Source of the DNA: Rhodeus uyekii
Taxonomy: Eukaryota > Chordata > Actinopteri > Cypriniformes > Acheilognathidae
Assembly (NCBI GenBank): GCA_037043235.1
Contig: JAWRVZ010000054.1
Coordinates: 263,501 to 327,500 of the forward strand
Direction: 5' to 3'
Length of the DNA: 64,000 nt
Below the pieces are notes generated by a model, which saw only the letters and a program-made list of their open reading frames with translations, had not been told where the DNA came from and did not search any database. Positions 24,426-38,163 of this stretch are shown here, piece by piece (the stretch's first letter is position 1; every line of letters begins with the position of its first letter). The position numbers and the translations under genes were made by a program.

Positions 24426-24775
24426 CCCATGCAAACTGCACTACCTTGGACTGTTTCCAACAGACTGTTTTTACTATCATTTTTTCTATTTCTATTTTTT
24501 TTTTGTTTAATATTTGCACTGTCACTTGCACAATCACTACAGTCACTTTCAGACTGAACTGTGTATTGGTCTGCGTTTCTGTCTTGTTTGCACTCTGCGC
24601 ACTTTATGTATATATAGAAGTTTATGTTTACTTTTAATTTTTTTGTACTTAATCTGTGTACTGTTGTCTGTGTTACTGTCTTGTGCTGTCTGTTTGCACC
24701 TTGTGCACTTTATGTATGTAGGTTTTTTTGTTTTGTTTATAGCACCTTGTTTCCTGGGAAACGTTGTTTCCCGAG

Positions 24776-25245
24776 CCCTCTGAACTCTCTCCCGAACCCG
24801 AGCCCTCTGAACTCTCTCCCGAACCCGAGCCCTCTGAACTCTCTCCCGAACCCCAGCCCTCTGAACTTTCTCCCGAACCCAAGCACTCTGAACTCTCTCC
24901 CGAAACCGAGCCCTCTGAACTCTCTCCCGAACCCGAGCCCTCTGAACTCTCTCCCGAACCGGAGCCCTCTGAACTCTCTCCCGAACCGGAGCCCTCTGAA
25001 CTCTCTCCCGAACCCGAGCCCTCTGAACTCTCTCCCGAGCCCCAGCACTCTGTACTCTCTCCCGAACCCGAGGCCTCTGTACTCTCTCCCGAACCCGAGC
25101 CCTGTGAACTCTCTCCCGAACCCGAGGCCTCTGTACTCTCTCCCGAACCCGAGCCCTCTGAATTCTCTCCCGAACCCAAGCCCTCTGAACTCTCTCCCGA
25201 ACCCCAGCACTCTGTACTCTCTCCCGAGAGCATTCTGTACTCTCT
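24776..25245. repeat. 27-bp minisatellite, about 16-17 units
   Basis: Unit GAACTCTCTCCCGAACCCGA GCCCTCT with scattered changes (GTACTCT, GAGGCCT, CCAGCACT). Because 27 is a multiple of 3, five of six frames stay open, giving SELSPEPEP or LNSLPNPSP on + and RVRERVQRA, GSGESSEGS or LGFGREFRG on -. No frame has a start context, splice support or domain. Confidence 0.9.
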
Positions 25246-25407
25246 ACAGACCCGTCACTGGGGTGAGTAGGGTAATGGAGGCAGAGACTTCCAGGGAATC
25301 CCCCCCCCACCCCATTTTTTTTGTGTGTTGTTTCTTCTGTCTGGTCCTCATCCTGTCACCCCTCCCCTCCTCCCCACTCCCCCCTCCTCAAGGTGTTCCA
25401 GGCATTC

Positions 25408-25712
25408 TGTTACAGTTCTCATCACCTGACTCGTCTTCAATCACCTCGTTAGTCTTGTCACCTGTGTCCCATCATACCTTGTGTATACATTCCCTCATGT
25501 TTCATTCTGTCTTTGTACATTGACGGTTATGTTTGGTCGTTTTGTAAGTGTGTGTTTCCTGTCTGTATCCCATTGGACCTTGTTCTACGTTTGCGTTTTG
25601 CACACATAGTGCCCTTTTGTTTCATATTTGAAGTGTTTTGGAGTTTGTAAATAAAGTAAGTTGCAGTTATGCCTGTCTTCCTCGTTATGTTCTTCCTCCC
25701 ACACCTGCAACA
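25408..25712 (+). mobile_element. possible LTR-like segment
   Basis: Starts TGTTACAG and ends CTGCAACA, with AATAAA near 25652 in the position expected for an LTR. I see no convincing target duplication beside these ends, so this is tentative. Confidence 0.35.
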
Positions 25713-28700
25713 GTTAAAGCTTGGCATTTATAACAAACATTACTTATAATGAATTCCACTATAATGTATATTTTTTTTGTTTTCATTTTTCATTCCTGCT
25801 CTGAATACTGAAAAATTTGAAGGATGAGAAAGTGAGGGGAATTCAAAAATACCAGTATTTTACATAATTTCTGAATGTATTAATAAAAAATTCACCCAAG
25901 CAAAAATGCAGTTTTGTTTCTCTCTCAACAACACAATTTCGACCTGGTGTGACTTAATACAATAAAATACAGTGCAAACTATTAGCCTAGCATGTTTTTG
26001 TTTTGTTATTGTACTGTAGATTGTGCCATAGACACTCCCTCCGTTTCCTCCTTGGAGAAAACTCCTCCTGAACGAACAACATGAGCAAGATGTCTGACAG
26101 AAACAAATGTTGCTTCTGAAGAACTTCACAGTTGTGGAGCCACACAACCAGGAAGACATCTGACAATCAGGAAGAAACACACACACACAGGAAAACACGT
26201 GTATGCAAACATAAATCATCCGCATGAGGGTTATCTCACCCTGACCTCCATATGCAGAAAACCAGTTGCTTGCACAGCTGGTGAGGCCACTGACTCACTG
26301 CAGCCCGACAGATGCAAACGTTACCCATAATCCCCTATCATCAGAGCAAACGCTCTTTGTAGTTTCCCCAGTCTTGTACAAGTCTTCCACAAAATGTTGT
26401 GAGTTAAACACAGCAAAATATAAAGTAAGCTGTTTGCTTCTGACAAACAGAAACATTTAGACTTCAAAAAAGGTCTTTATCAGTACTTTGGTCTTGTTTT
26501 TAATACAAATATCTTATCATTCTTTAATCAAGATGCATATACTTTAGGAAGCAAAACGACTTATCAGTAATTATATCTGCCAATGGGGTAAGAAAAATAT
26601 AAACTGTACTTTAAAATTACACGTTTATTTTTCTTACTACATTGGCAGATATGTTGTCTTGTCTTAAGCATACTATAAACTCACTATTTTAGGAAGCGGG
26701 ACTTTAGATCTTTAGTCATTTTGCTTCGAAAGTAATTGTAATTTGACATAAGAATGTTTTTTGCACTGGAAAACAAGACAAAGTCAGTGTAAAATGTGTG
26801 AGTGCACAAACACACACTCACACAGCTCTCTAACCCCACAAGTTGCTGGGCTTTATGTCTTGACGGTGCATATATCACTAGAGATTAACAGAGGCATGCA
26901 TCGCATAGCCAACAGATGCAGCAATTCATCACTTTTTATCTCTTCCTAACACACACACACACACACAATTCCAAACACGTTCACCACCTGATGCACTGCA
27001 TGAACTTTGTGTGCTTGAGGACGAGTGTGTTTGTGCATGCTTGTGTGTTGAAGGGGGTGGAGCAACAATAACTATTTCTCTTTTATTTTTTTTTACTTCA
27101 TAAACCACAACTTGGTATCACAGAGATCAGAGACCACCAAGACTCACACTGCTGGCCTCCCTGGAAGATGAGCTGACGCTGATTATAGCCTCTCGCAGCT
27201 CTCTGACTCACAGTTAACCAGACAGTGGGTTTCCCACGCATGCACTTGATCTGCTTTCACCTGAGGATCTTTTAAAGATGAAGCAACACTCCCCCTTAAT
27301 CCTATAAAACCTGGTCTATCATAATTGACACACACTTTTCTAAGGCCTCGAAATGATCAACATGATCAAATCCTTGCTTCACACAACCTACTACATGTCG
27401 TTTGATTGGTACTTCATCCTTTTTTTTTAGCAAGTAAAAGGTCGTTTAGTGTTAAACGCCTACCTTCTGCTTGTGGTTCACGTGTCTTTTCCTGTGAAAT
27501 ATTTTAATAACTTTTATATTGCTAGTGACATATCAAGATGGACACTAACTGGACTGAAGCAACTTCTGGTTACTTGATTATCTATTCATTTATGAAAAAT
27601 ATGAGTATCAAATCAAAGTTTATCCATCAGGCTTTTGAAGAAGGATTATTGGTTTAATCCGTCATTGTATTGCATCACATTATATGTTTTAAAACCACAG
27701 CACTAAGATCTGTGATCTTACTTAGACATATTGTTGGCAGATATAGACAAACGGCAGAAATGTATGAATTGTATGTACGTATCTGCTTTACTGTTCTGCT
27801 GTTCTCTTTGATTTACATTAAAAGCATCAGAATTTCATCTTACGTTCAGTCCATATAAATATCATATCTGCAGCAAATTGCATCTTTTTGATCAGTTCGA
27901 ACCTCTGAGCAACACATATAAGCTTACTATAAGCTCACTATATAAGCTTATATGAGCCATAAACAAAACAATTTATCAAATATGATGCAACATTTCCACA
28001 CACACATACACTTTAGCGAGAGATTAGCGTATATGTGTTGCATTCTTGTGAAGGAAGGTCTTCAGTGAGGGCTTGAAATATCAGTGCAGACACAACAGCT
28101 GAACAAAGAAAGACAAGACTCCAGGTGAGCACAAACACCCAGGCCTGTTTTTGACATTTAGCGCTGGGTTTCTGTAGCCCAATGACAATGAGAAGGACAG
28201 GAGGAGAGAAAGCGATACAGACGTCAGTATCAGACCAAGAGTTTGGCTCAACAAAACAATAAATTCAATTTTTGCAACAATTAAAGCAAAATTACGTCAA
28301 TTAGGGTATTACTCTCATGCAACACTCAGACTGTTAGGTTAGGGTCAGGTATTAAGATTCGGGTTAGGAAAATACAAAAAACTTGCAGAGCATCAAATTT
28401 AAATATAGCTGACCATCTACTGATACTGTAACGAATGCTAGTTGACATGGAGATGCAAAGTCACTAAAATGGACTATATCGAAAAAGTGTTACACCCTTA
28501 CTAACATGTAATTTTTAAGTCAATTCTTAAAAAATTAAGTAATTCCAACTCATTTTAAAATAAATGAGAGGTGGCATTAGAACCAATTAATCTTCTTTAC
28601 TTCATTTCAAATGAACAGCTAGAAGCACATGTTGATTGTAACTTTTTTAACATGTACTAATGAACAAGCAAGATATTACTCATTACTGGCATTAGCAGTC

Positions 28701-28740
28701 ATTTCTCATACGGTAGTGTGTCACCCACAAACATAACAGA
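25713..28740. other. non-coding, nothing recognised
   Basis: Includes short AC runs at 26180-26191 and 26951-26966. Blocks near 27120-27290 are repeat-free. No gene. Confidence 0.5.
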
Positions 28741-28742
28741 AA

Positions 28743-28790
<48 letters not shown>
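28741..28790. repeat. poly-A plus AT microsatellite
   Basis: A run followed by about 19 AT dinucleotides. Confidence 0.9.
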
Positions 28791-28791
<1 letters not shown>

Positions 28792-29130
28792 AGCATTAAA
28801 CACTAACATGACTTCCACTTTATTCAAAACACATAAAATAACACTTTATTAATAACAATTTATTTATTACAATTTTTTTTCCTTATTCAGTCCTATGTAA
28901 AGAGCAAAAAATCAACTATGCAATGTTTAGCTTTATCAAGACAATTTCAATAAGCGACTGTTTTTTATCCATTAACAAAAATTGAGTTTAAATTACGTAC
29001 AAGATAATGTAAAGATCAGCGTTATTATGTCAACATAACTCAACTAAATAATGTTTGCAGCTTAAAATGTTTCATTAAAACAATACGTTAGAATGTTTAA
29101 CTTTTCAGTACTGAAGCGAGATTTGTCTAC
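28791..29130. other. non-coding, nothing recognised
   Basis: AT-rich spacer before the LTR at 29136. Confidence 0.5.
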
Positions 29131-29135
29131 ATATG

Positions 29136-29455
29136 TGTGGCGAGCAGGGCGGGGTCGAGGGACCGTGAGAGCGTCACGAGAGCCGGTGGCGTGATTGAGA
29201 ATGAGCGACACCTGCGAGCCATCGGTCTCTCGATTCTCACGGAGGAGCGGAGACTTAAAAGGAGGAGCGACGACAGTGAAAGGGAGAGAGGACCAGGCCT
29301 GGAGTTTTTGTTATGTTTTGTGTGGGCGGCGGTCGACCGCGAGGGGCCGCCGCCATTACTTTCGTTTTGGATTTATGTTTTATTTTGGTTATTAAAGTGT
29401 TTAAATGTCTGCCGGTTCCCGCCTCCTTCCTCCCTGAACATTTAACTCCGTTACA
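29136..29455 (+). mobile_element. solo LTR, family 1 copy A
   Basis: 320 bp, TGTGGCGAGC to CTCCGTTACA, GC-rich against the flank. Flanked by ATATG and ATATA, a 5-bp duplication with one mismatch. Shares GACGACAGTGAA, AGGCCTGGA, TTAAAGTGTTTAAA and CGCCTCCTTC with the copy at 61047-61304. There is no internal retroelement sequence, so it is a recombination-derived solo LTR. ORFs across it are not genes. Confidence 0.8.
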
Positions 29456-29719
29456 ATATATTTAATTGTTTTCCTGATTAACTTCAAAATCCTTCCAAAA
29501 ACTAAGCAAGCAGCCATGACTGAGAATGTTAACAACCCCTCAAGCTCATCCGTCTCTGGCGTTAACCCTCTTTCTGGGCACAGGGAAGAGTTGGGAAGTG
29601 CATGGCGGTGAAATGGGTTTGCTCTCGTGACCTGCTTGGCAAACAAGCCCACATGACACTTGCCATCTCAAATTCTGGCTGAACGACTGAAATTTTACTG
29701 TACCTCCATCTAACCCTGT

Positions 29720-29832
29720 AGCTTTCCTGTCGCTTGCAACACCGAGGTCAAGGTTCGATTCCCAGGGAATGCAAGAACTGCTTAGAATGTCAATTTGGAT
29801 AAAAGCTTCTGACAAATGCAGAAATTTAAATG
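29720..29832 (+). repeat. tRNA-derived SINE, partial
   Basis: Starts CGCTTGCAACACCGAGG, has a B-box AGGTTCGATTCCCAGGG and tail TTTGGATAAAAGCTTCTGAC. The first part of the tRNA head is missing. Confidence 0.8.
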
Positions 29833-30857
29833 ATTAATGATTCTGATTAATGCGTCGCTCTGGAGGATTATGGGTAGTGTAGTTCTTCTCTGAGAATTTG
29901 TTCACTACTCTTTTTTATTTTATTTTTTTAATGAAGCTGGAGCATATAATAAATCTGTCTTGAACAAAATGTTTCATTATTGCACAATCAATTTCTCTAT
30001 GGAGAAAATGAGCAAGATCTTTTCTTCCAGAAAACTATGGCTGCACTCTATTGATTTGCATGAACTTTCTTAATTTTCCAACCTTCTCTTTCCTTGCTGC
30101 TTTTCACTCCCGTTCACACCCAGACCAACGGACTCCCATTTCTGACCTCAGTCTTGCTTTCTTATGTTAGTAATTTCACCTCTTTACAAGCACAACAAGA
30201 CCAAAACAACATTTGGTCTCCAGATTTACCTCCCTTACGGTTTTCTCATCCACAGTCTCTCCAACGCCAGAGCGCCTCCTTGATTATCTCGTCCATGCTT
30301 GAACACCACTGAAAAAAAGAGCAACCGAGGAACGCTTGAGAAATTGGAGAGAAGATGATTACTCAACCGACAAGTAGTTGCGCATGGAAAGGGATATCCT
30401 TTCACAGGTCAGTGCTTTAACGCTGGCAAAATCTGCTATGTTATTAAATCTCATTTAAGAACAGACACCACAATCAGAAAGCATCTGATAGTAATAAAGC
30501 AGCAGTGGAAAAACGTTGAACGTGTTTGAGACTGAGATAATGAGAACATCTTGTGCTTCTCAAACAGAAAATTGACTAGCTCCATGCAGAAAAGTATTCT
30601 AATCAATGGCCATAACTTGATCATTTTGATTGCTCCGATAATGAAAAGCATGTCAGAATAATATTTAAGCACTCTTTCTCTGATTGACTCCACAGAGTCG
30701 TTAATTTTGAAGACAGCATTAGTCATTAGCTCTGTCATATTTTGCTCCTGTATGAAATCTGCTGAAGTTGTATTTACTTTGGAATAATTCACACTCTCGC
30801 ATTATGCAGACATATTTTTATTCCAACGGTCTATCAAGTATAATCACATTTCAGTTT
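29833..30857. other. non-coding, nothing recognised
   Basis: A 113-aa minus-strand ORF at 30451-30792 has no recognisable domain and AT-rich codons like its surroundings. Confidence 0.5.
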
Positions 30858-31000
30858 CTGAATGCTGAAAGGAAGGCGTTTCAAAGACAACCAGAATGGC
30901 TAAAACACTAAACAGGAGCAAAATTACCCATCAAACTCTACGGTTCATGTCACATACTTGCAACTAAAATCACGGAAACACACAAGTAGTGCCAATGAAA
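30858..31000. repeat. diverged direct duplication, copy A
   Basis: CAAAGACAACCAGAATGGCT, AACAGGAGCAAA, TTCATGTCACATAC and ACACACAAGT recur in order at 32008-32122 with about 20 percent differences. Confidence 0.75.
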
Positions 31001-31190
31001 CCTCTGCTGAAATGTTTGTTGATTCTGCCAAGGATAAAGACGAGACCAAAAAAGTCCATTATGATGATAATTGAACAATAATCAAAACTCACATTTACAC
31101 ATTCACATGATGCTTGTTGATTAAAATTAGATGTCATTTTTAAGTAAAACAATGAGTATCATATTTGAAATATTGAATAAAATTAAAAGA

Positions 31191-31516
31191 CATTCGCATC
31201 ATAGCATTAGCATTCGGATTCGCATTCACATTAGCATTCATAGCATTAGCATCGTAGCATTAACATTCGCATTCGCATTCACATTCGCATCATAGCATTA
31301 GCATTAGCATTCGGATTCGCATTCACATTAGCATTCACATTAGCATTCATAGCATTAGCATCATAGTATTAACATTCGCATTCATATTCGCATTCACATT
31401 AGCATTCATAGAATTAGCATCATAGCATTAACATTCGCATTTGCATTCATAGCATTAGCATCATAGCATTAACATTCGCATTCGCATTCATAGCATTAGC
31501 ATCATGACATTAGAAT
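31191..31516. repeat. CATTAG/CATTCG/CATTCA minisatellite
   Basis: About 50 hexamers of CATTMG/CATTCA type with higher-order blocks such as ATAGCATTAGCATCATAGCA. Confidence 0.9.
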
Positions 31517-32007
31517 TTGCATTCATATAAATGGCAGTTGCTCGGTTGGTGCAGAAACCCGCAAATATGAAATCTGCCATTTTCGCTCATTTTTTCGCTT
31601 CATTGGCAAGTGACCAACTCCTATGGAACATCAGGAAAAGAATGCCATCATTGATTAGCCGCTGATGTCACAATAACGTGCAAATTCGTAACTAATTTCA
31701 CTTGCACCTATCCTGAGCTCTGGCATCAAAGAACGCAGTCAGAGGAAAATATGAATACATTTCATGGTGTAAGATTACGCTGGTCAAACAACTTCAACAT
31801 AAGAAAACATTAGCAATATATACTGTATATTGTGTGGGGAAAACTTCTGAATGGCATTAAAGGAGAACGATTATTTTTTTTTTTGTGGTGTATTTCCAAC
31901 ATCTACCAATAGGGCAGATGTCTTAAAGTGACAGGGAAGAGTTCTGTCATTATTTACATCATCTAACCTTCAAATAGCATCTAATTTGCCATCACATTTT
32001 CATTTTT

Positions 32008-32122
32008 AATGCAGAAAGAAGGTGCTTCAAAGATAACCAGAATGGTTAAATCACAAAACAGGAGCAAACTTACGGTTAATGTCACATACACACACAAACA
32101 CACAAGTCGTGTTAATGTTGGT
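32008..32122. repeat. diverged direct duplication, copy B
   Basis: Matches 30858-31000 in the same orientation, about 1.15 kb away. Confidence 0.75.
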
Positions 32123-32254
32123 CCCATCGACATCCATATTATGTTTTTCCATACTCTGGTAGTCAATGAGGTCCATCAACTTTTAGGTTACCCACATTTA
32201 TTGAAAATATCTTTTTTTGTGTTTAGCAGAAGAGAGGAATTCATCCGGCTTTCC

Positions 32255-32402
32255 TGCAGCTCAAACAATAGAGAGTGGTGCTTGCAACACCAAGGTTATG
32301 GGTTCGATTCCCAGGGAAAGTAAGAACTGATTATAATGTTAATGTGTTTCTTGAATGCAATGCAGGTCACTTTGGATTAAAGCATCTGATAAATGCATTA
32401 AA
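32255..32402 (+). repeat. tRNA-derived SINE
   Basis: Head with AGCTCAAACAATAGAGAG, B-box GGGTTCGATTCCCAGGG and tail TTTGGATTAAAGCATCTG ATAAATGCATT. Nearly full length. Confidence 0.85.
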
Positions 32403-35400
32403 AAAACACAGGTTTGGTACAACTAAAGTAAATGATGACAATTTTCATTTTTGGGTAAACGATCTCTTTAAGTACACAAACCTACACAGGCATGCACACA
32501 CACCCAAACACATGCATATGCATGTGAAGCTCTATCCCTCAAGACCCCTGATGATGCAATTCTCATTAGTCATAATGATTGACAGGTAAGAGGGAGTTTG
32601 GGATGAGTGACAATCACTCGTTTACCCCGGTTCAGTTTCGCCTCACGTGTACAACCCCCCTCCCAAACACTCTAACAGGACATCGCCCATCTGGGTAGGG
32701 GGTGGATGCCAGTCCCAATTCATCCATCAGTCATTGAAGAGGAGAGTTAGGGGGTCCTTTCAGTCCAGTGAGAGAGGGTGAGAAAAAGGTCATCTGCTTC
32801 TGACTTACAAAATGAGACATGATCCAAAAGCCTGACATGTGGCTGACAGAGGACTGGGGAAAGATGAATACAACACCAAGCATGAAATATCTTCCTAAAT
32901 ATTTTGAAAAGAATGTAAAGGGATATGCTGTTGCATCTGGCTCACCGATAAACCATTACTTTGAGGAAAGTGTTTTTGATATTTGAAGAAATAATGCAAT
33001 CCAGAAGTTTCTACGGCCCCATGTCGTCTGTACAGAAATGTCATGCATAAAATTTCCATTGTACACCAACCGAAAAGATGAAGCTGTGTGTGTGTGTGGA
33101 TTAGTTATCCATTTCGATTGCAGATGGACTAACTGGTACGAACATGATGGACATAGTGAAGACCTGGCAAACAGACTGCCGTGAGACTCAGCAAGACTCT
33201 TTCTCTCACTCATGCACATATGCACATACATCTGTTCCACATTAACACATTAAATGCCTCAAAGGTGTTTGAAAACACTGTGGTGATCAATTTCATCTTG
33301 AAATAATCAGTGGTTTCGATGGTGCCAAATTTTTATTTATAGTGTGTACGCAACAGAGAGATTTACTTCAGAAAAGATAGCATGATGATGACATGACAGA
33401 GAGTCTCGTAGCATCTACTGGTTAGAAAGTCTCACTGCACCGAATCACACCACAGATACATTTTGAATGCAAACTCATTCCGTGTGTGAATGTCCTTACA
33501 GATCGTTTCACACGTCATAGTTTGACAGGTAGTGTTCACATTTGTACACCATTTGTCAAATGTCAGATTCTAGCATGAGTTATGAAGGCCACCTAAAGCT
33601 AAGTGACATTCATTGCGTATGGCCCTTTATAGTTGCTATGGTGAGTAGGAAGAACAATGCGACTGGTCGACAGCAATCTGTCATAGGGGTTAACGTAAAG
33701 GACCAGAGAGAGGATCTGAAGATTTCACACCCATCATGAGTAATAAGAAACAATGTGCTGTGAGTGGTCATTAATCAAAATCATATCTCACTGATCTCTG
33801 TCAATTCATCCATCTAACCGTCCATCAAACTCACTCTCTGTCTCCAAAAAAACTTCTCCTCACTTAAGCGTTGCACTGTCCACCGCTAGTTATTGAATTT
33901 GACAGAATATTAGGCACAATGCTGTATCACCTCCCACTGATCTCACATTCATCATTGTCAGCTTTGCTAAACGCAAGCGCTTGTCAATGATGTGATGGTG
34001 GAACTCCTACACACTGGGAAAAAAATTGATGAAATGAGTGACAATTTAAACATGTCAAAAGAAGTTACAAGACAGACCTCGAAGCACAGACGGAGAATTT
34101 TCCGACATATGTGTGTTTGTGAAATGGTGTTTCACATGATGAATGAGGAGCTGCTTTAGGAGTTGATCCATCAGGGCCCCAGACAGTCCAGACAGGCCCA
34201 CATGCTGAGGCCCACATTCTCACTGACCACCCTTGGAGAGGTGGGCCACGGTATTGACAGGAAATGACCTCAGCGGCAACCCTCTCAATTATGGACCTAT
34301 CCATTATAATTGGCTTTTATAGCATGGCATCATTAATCCAGACGTAACAGATGCACTTTAAACAGATGGCGTAGCATTTATCCGTTTTGATTGACTGTTA
34401 AAGACAATGCTTACTGTTAATACTTAAAACCAAGAGCATGCATGTTTTCCGATATGTTAATGGAATGTAGTTTATCGCTTGATAAAGTACCTCTTGGCTC
34501 AAGGGACTTTTCTTCTCTCTGAGCCTAAAACACACAGATAATCTATTGGAACAATCAATGAGATGGCCAGAAAACAATTGGAAAACCATTAGAGAGGAAA
34601 TGAGGTCAATGCCCTACTGTTTTTTTTCTATCATAATGATGATGGCAATATGATTATGGCATGTGGTTGTTTTGTAGCTTAATAGTGAGGCCGGATGACA
34701 GTATATTCAGTTCAGTCAAGCATGATCACTCCCATCTGCTAGTGTGTGATTATGCCGTGCCCTAACACTTCCACATTATCTCATATTCAAAACAGCCGTC
34801 CAAGTCTCTCACACACCTGTAATTGTTGCAGATTATGTGCCTTGTTTGAATTTTGTACAGTAACTTTAATAGAATAGGAGTTGGATTTCTGCAAAGTCCT
34901 GCTCCTCCTATTGTCTCTTCATATTGCTCATATTCTTCTGTCACTTTCTTCATAAATTCTTGAGCAGTGTCTTTGCTCTTAAGTGGGCCGGCTCCAGCAC
35001 TCCTGCAGGGGATTACAGCGGGGAACTACCGGGAGCGAACACTGATCGTTTCCTCCATTCTCCATTTCCATCGAATTGACTCGGGTTCAGAAACCATCAC
35101 AGGCCTTGTAGGATATGTGTACCACCAACTCCATCCCTTCTTCAAAAATGCCCCTGTGCGGGAGACGTCATGCCAGCCAACAGCCAACTGATCACTTCCA
35201 TATGTGCTTGTTGTCAGGTTGGACCCAGACGTGCCCCTTTCCTTCTGACTTGCGCTCATAGATACTTCCCTACACACACACACCATATCCCCCTTTCACC
35301 ACACACCAATGTAAATAAGAGCGCTCTGTGAGCTCCCTCTGCACTTCATACTCTCCTACTTCAGATGAAGGCTATTTAGGAGAGCCCAACAGTTGAGGGC

Positions 35401-38163
35401 TTTCTTGTGGCTGAGGTCATTATCGTGGATGTTTGGTTTCCATTATTGAGATTATCAAGTATGTACAGTGGATATTAACCAAAATAAACTTTATCTGCAA
35501 CCTCAGCCCTAAATCTTAATCCAGACCGGTCTTCTAGGCATTTCTTTCCCACGACAAAACACCAATATTCCCTGTGCAAACAAACGGAGAGGCCTTCGCC
35601 TGCTTCTGCTCAAGCTCCCCTTGACGGCAAATAATCACCACCATTCACCTCACCCTTAATCAAAACACCCCTACAGACTGACAATGGTAGATCCCTGCTT
35701 GCTTAGAGGACACCCCACTACTCTCCAGGCTTTGAGAAAAAGGTTAACAGTGGGGGAAGCAAGACTGAGGATTATCAGAGGAGACTGAGAGAATTCCATA
35801 TGTTGGTTTTGGAGAAAGACTGGCGACTCGACTCGTCTGTATTGAGAAACCACGGCACACCCTCCTTATGAATCTAGCAGTTTCTTCAGATGAAACCGAG
35901 ATGGAGGACATGAAAACAAAGACGCATATCCTCCAGGCCACCAAATCCACCTGTCATTATGAAGTTTTCTATAAGGAAAAGTGTCTTTCTTTCTCAAGCG
36001 TGGCTGTGCACCTCTTTTGGCCTCGTGATTTCACTCCTAAGTAGCAGACATAAATTTCAAGGTTTATCACTGTCAGATTATGATTATGAGGAAATCTTGG
36101 GAAGCAGCCACCACCACAGCCTTTCATCTAACCATTTGACCATGTTGTTCCTGAGTTATATTCTGACTTAGTATAGCAGGGAAAAGACCCTTTTATTTTG
36201 AGCTCTTGCGTCAGCAGTAGCAAAGTACCCTGGCATGATTTGTGAAGCTTTGCCTGGAAACAACCAAAGATGTTGCTGGCTCACAGACGGCAGAGATTAA
36301 CTTTAGAGTCTAAAATTATGCTGGAGCACACCCAATGCTACCTTATCAAACTGAAGCTTGAAACTGAGTATACAAACTGTATAAAGTCATAAAGTCAACT
36401 GTGCTCCAATAAAAATGACTGACCTGGATTATGCCCTCCTAATGAATCATCTCAGCTTTGGAGGATTCTCATATCATGTGCAGACTTCATACAATGGAGA
36501 TCTTTCAAATTGGCTCAGAGTATCAGAGGTGAAAGCCAGTCACTTGTTACGGTCCTTAATACCAGACCTTCACCACAGTTCAGTGGTCTGGCAATCGCCT
36601 CCATATTGAGGAATCAACTCATCTGGACTTACTCTGCATACAGTGATACAACATCTTTGAATCCAGTGGGGGATAAGGTTTCACAGAGCTCATTTGCAAG
36701 AGAGGTTCCACTGCCAAGAGAGAAAGTAGTTGAGTCGGATGCTGAAGCCAACAATGATTTTAATAGGAAACATCCGTATATGCCAGCCGTTCACCAACAT
36801 TACACTAATTGCCCTGTTTTGAAATTATTGTCTTGAGCAATACTGCGATTAGGAAGTTAGAGAAACAGAGTGGAACCTTGTAGAGAATCACAAAAGTGAA
36901 TTCTTACATGGGGAGAGATGCTGTGTCTCCAAAGCATGCGGGATGATGTGGGAGAGAAATACACTGACTGGAGGGCGCTGAAGGAAGCAGAGGGAGAGAG
37001 TTAGGGAGAGTTGATGAAGACCTCGTATATAAAGAAAGGACAAACTTACGCTTGGTTAGTGTACCTTAGTGGCTTTGGATGTTCTGCAAAACCCAGTCTG
37101 CACTCCTCAGCCAGGTTCAAAGTCCTCTAAATCAGTCGGCGGTTTGGGATCTCACATCATTACCATTTTGAACAGCCTATAAAAGAATCTGAAATGGATG
37201 TCTTGAGAATAATAAAGAGCAAAGGGAAACAAATGCCATCAAGAAAAAAAAAGCTGTGAAAGAGTCCAGCATATAAAAGCCCTTTAACATGAAGATGTAA
37301 AAAAGATGTGAAGACTAGGTTGGAAAGAGACTTGTGAGGTTAAGTAGTCAAGGTTAAGACCCCAAAAACCATCTCAGATGATGTCATTCTCCAGTGTCCT
37401 CTCACCTTGTGAAGTTTCATTGTCCAGAAATGGCGCATTGATGTGCTGAAGCCGGATCTGGGGCTCTGTTATCCACAAATCCAACCAGAGTCCTCACTTC
37501 TCCCCAGGTGTGTGGCAGAAGAACTGAGGGTTTTGGGCCCGTCATATGGTTCTTATCCTTCTATTTGCCATTAGCATTGGACTGTAGCCCTGACACTTAC
37601 TCTCTGATCTGCAGTTGATCCGGCTCCAAAGGCCGTGGGGGCTTAAGAGCAGAATATGGGCTCTGCCTGGTAATAAGTTTGATAGTGTGGGGGGTCCTCT
37701 ATAACGGTTCTTCCTTACCTGCAAGCTCCTCATAATAAAGGTGCAAATGAGGAAAAGTTGCAGATCACCATGCAAACATCCATGTTAAATGGAGGCATTT
37801 GCTTGTACTCTTTTCCCTTGGTACTATCGCCTGATGTTCCCTGAAATGAAATAAATTCACAGGGGGTGAAAAAACATTTAGAATAACTGATAAGTCCTCA
37901 AACTGATTCAGTTTAACAATCAAATGAATTATTGAGAGCATCTGAATGAACTCTTCTGAATTTTTTTCCATTATTTTTCGAGACAAAGCTTCCCAGCCAT
38001 TGATGGAATTTCCCGTCTTTCCGTGTTTTCACTATTATACAGTAGGAGGCGCTGTTGCACATCTTCTGAAAGAGAACAGAATCTCCCGATCAAAACGTGT
38101 GAAGAAGAAGCAGAAACAAGTGATAGGAGATGTAATCAGATGCACATGTAAAATAACACGATC
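32403..38163. other. long repeat-poor non-coding block
   Basis: Almost 6 kb with few transposon remnants (a fragment at 32410-32470 resembles the 41.4 kb MITE family). Composition is more even than elsewhere. Patches at 34080-34320, 34950-35290 and 36180-36830 look unique. Low repeat density in the region downstream of sox9 fits long-range enhancers, but no single motif proves one. No gene recognised. Confidence 0.5.

Noticed and set aside
24549..25523. Long ORFs of 157-299 aa on both strands
   Set aside because: All arise from a 27-bp tandem repeat that keeps five frames open; no domain, no start context, no splice support.
29137..29445. 102-aa + ORF
   Set aside because: Lies wholly inside the solo LTR at 29136-29455.
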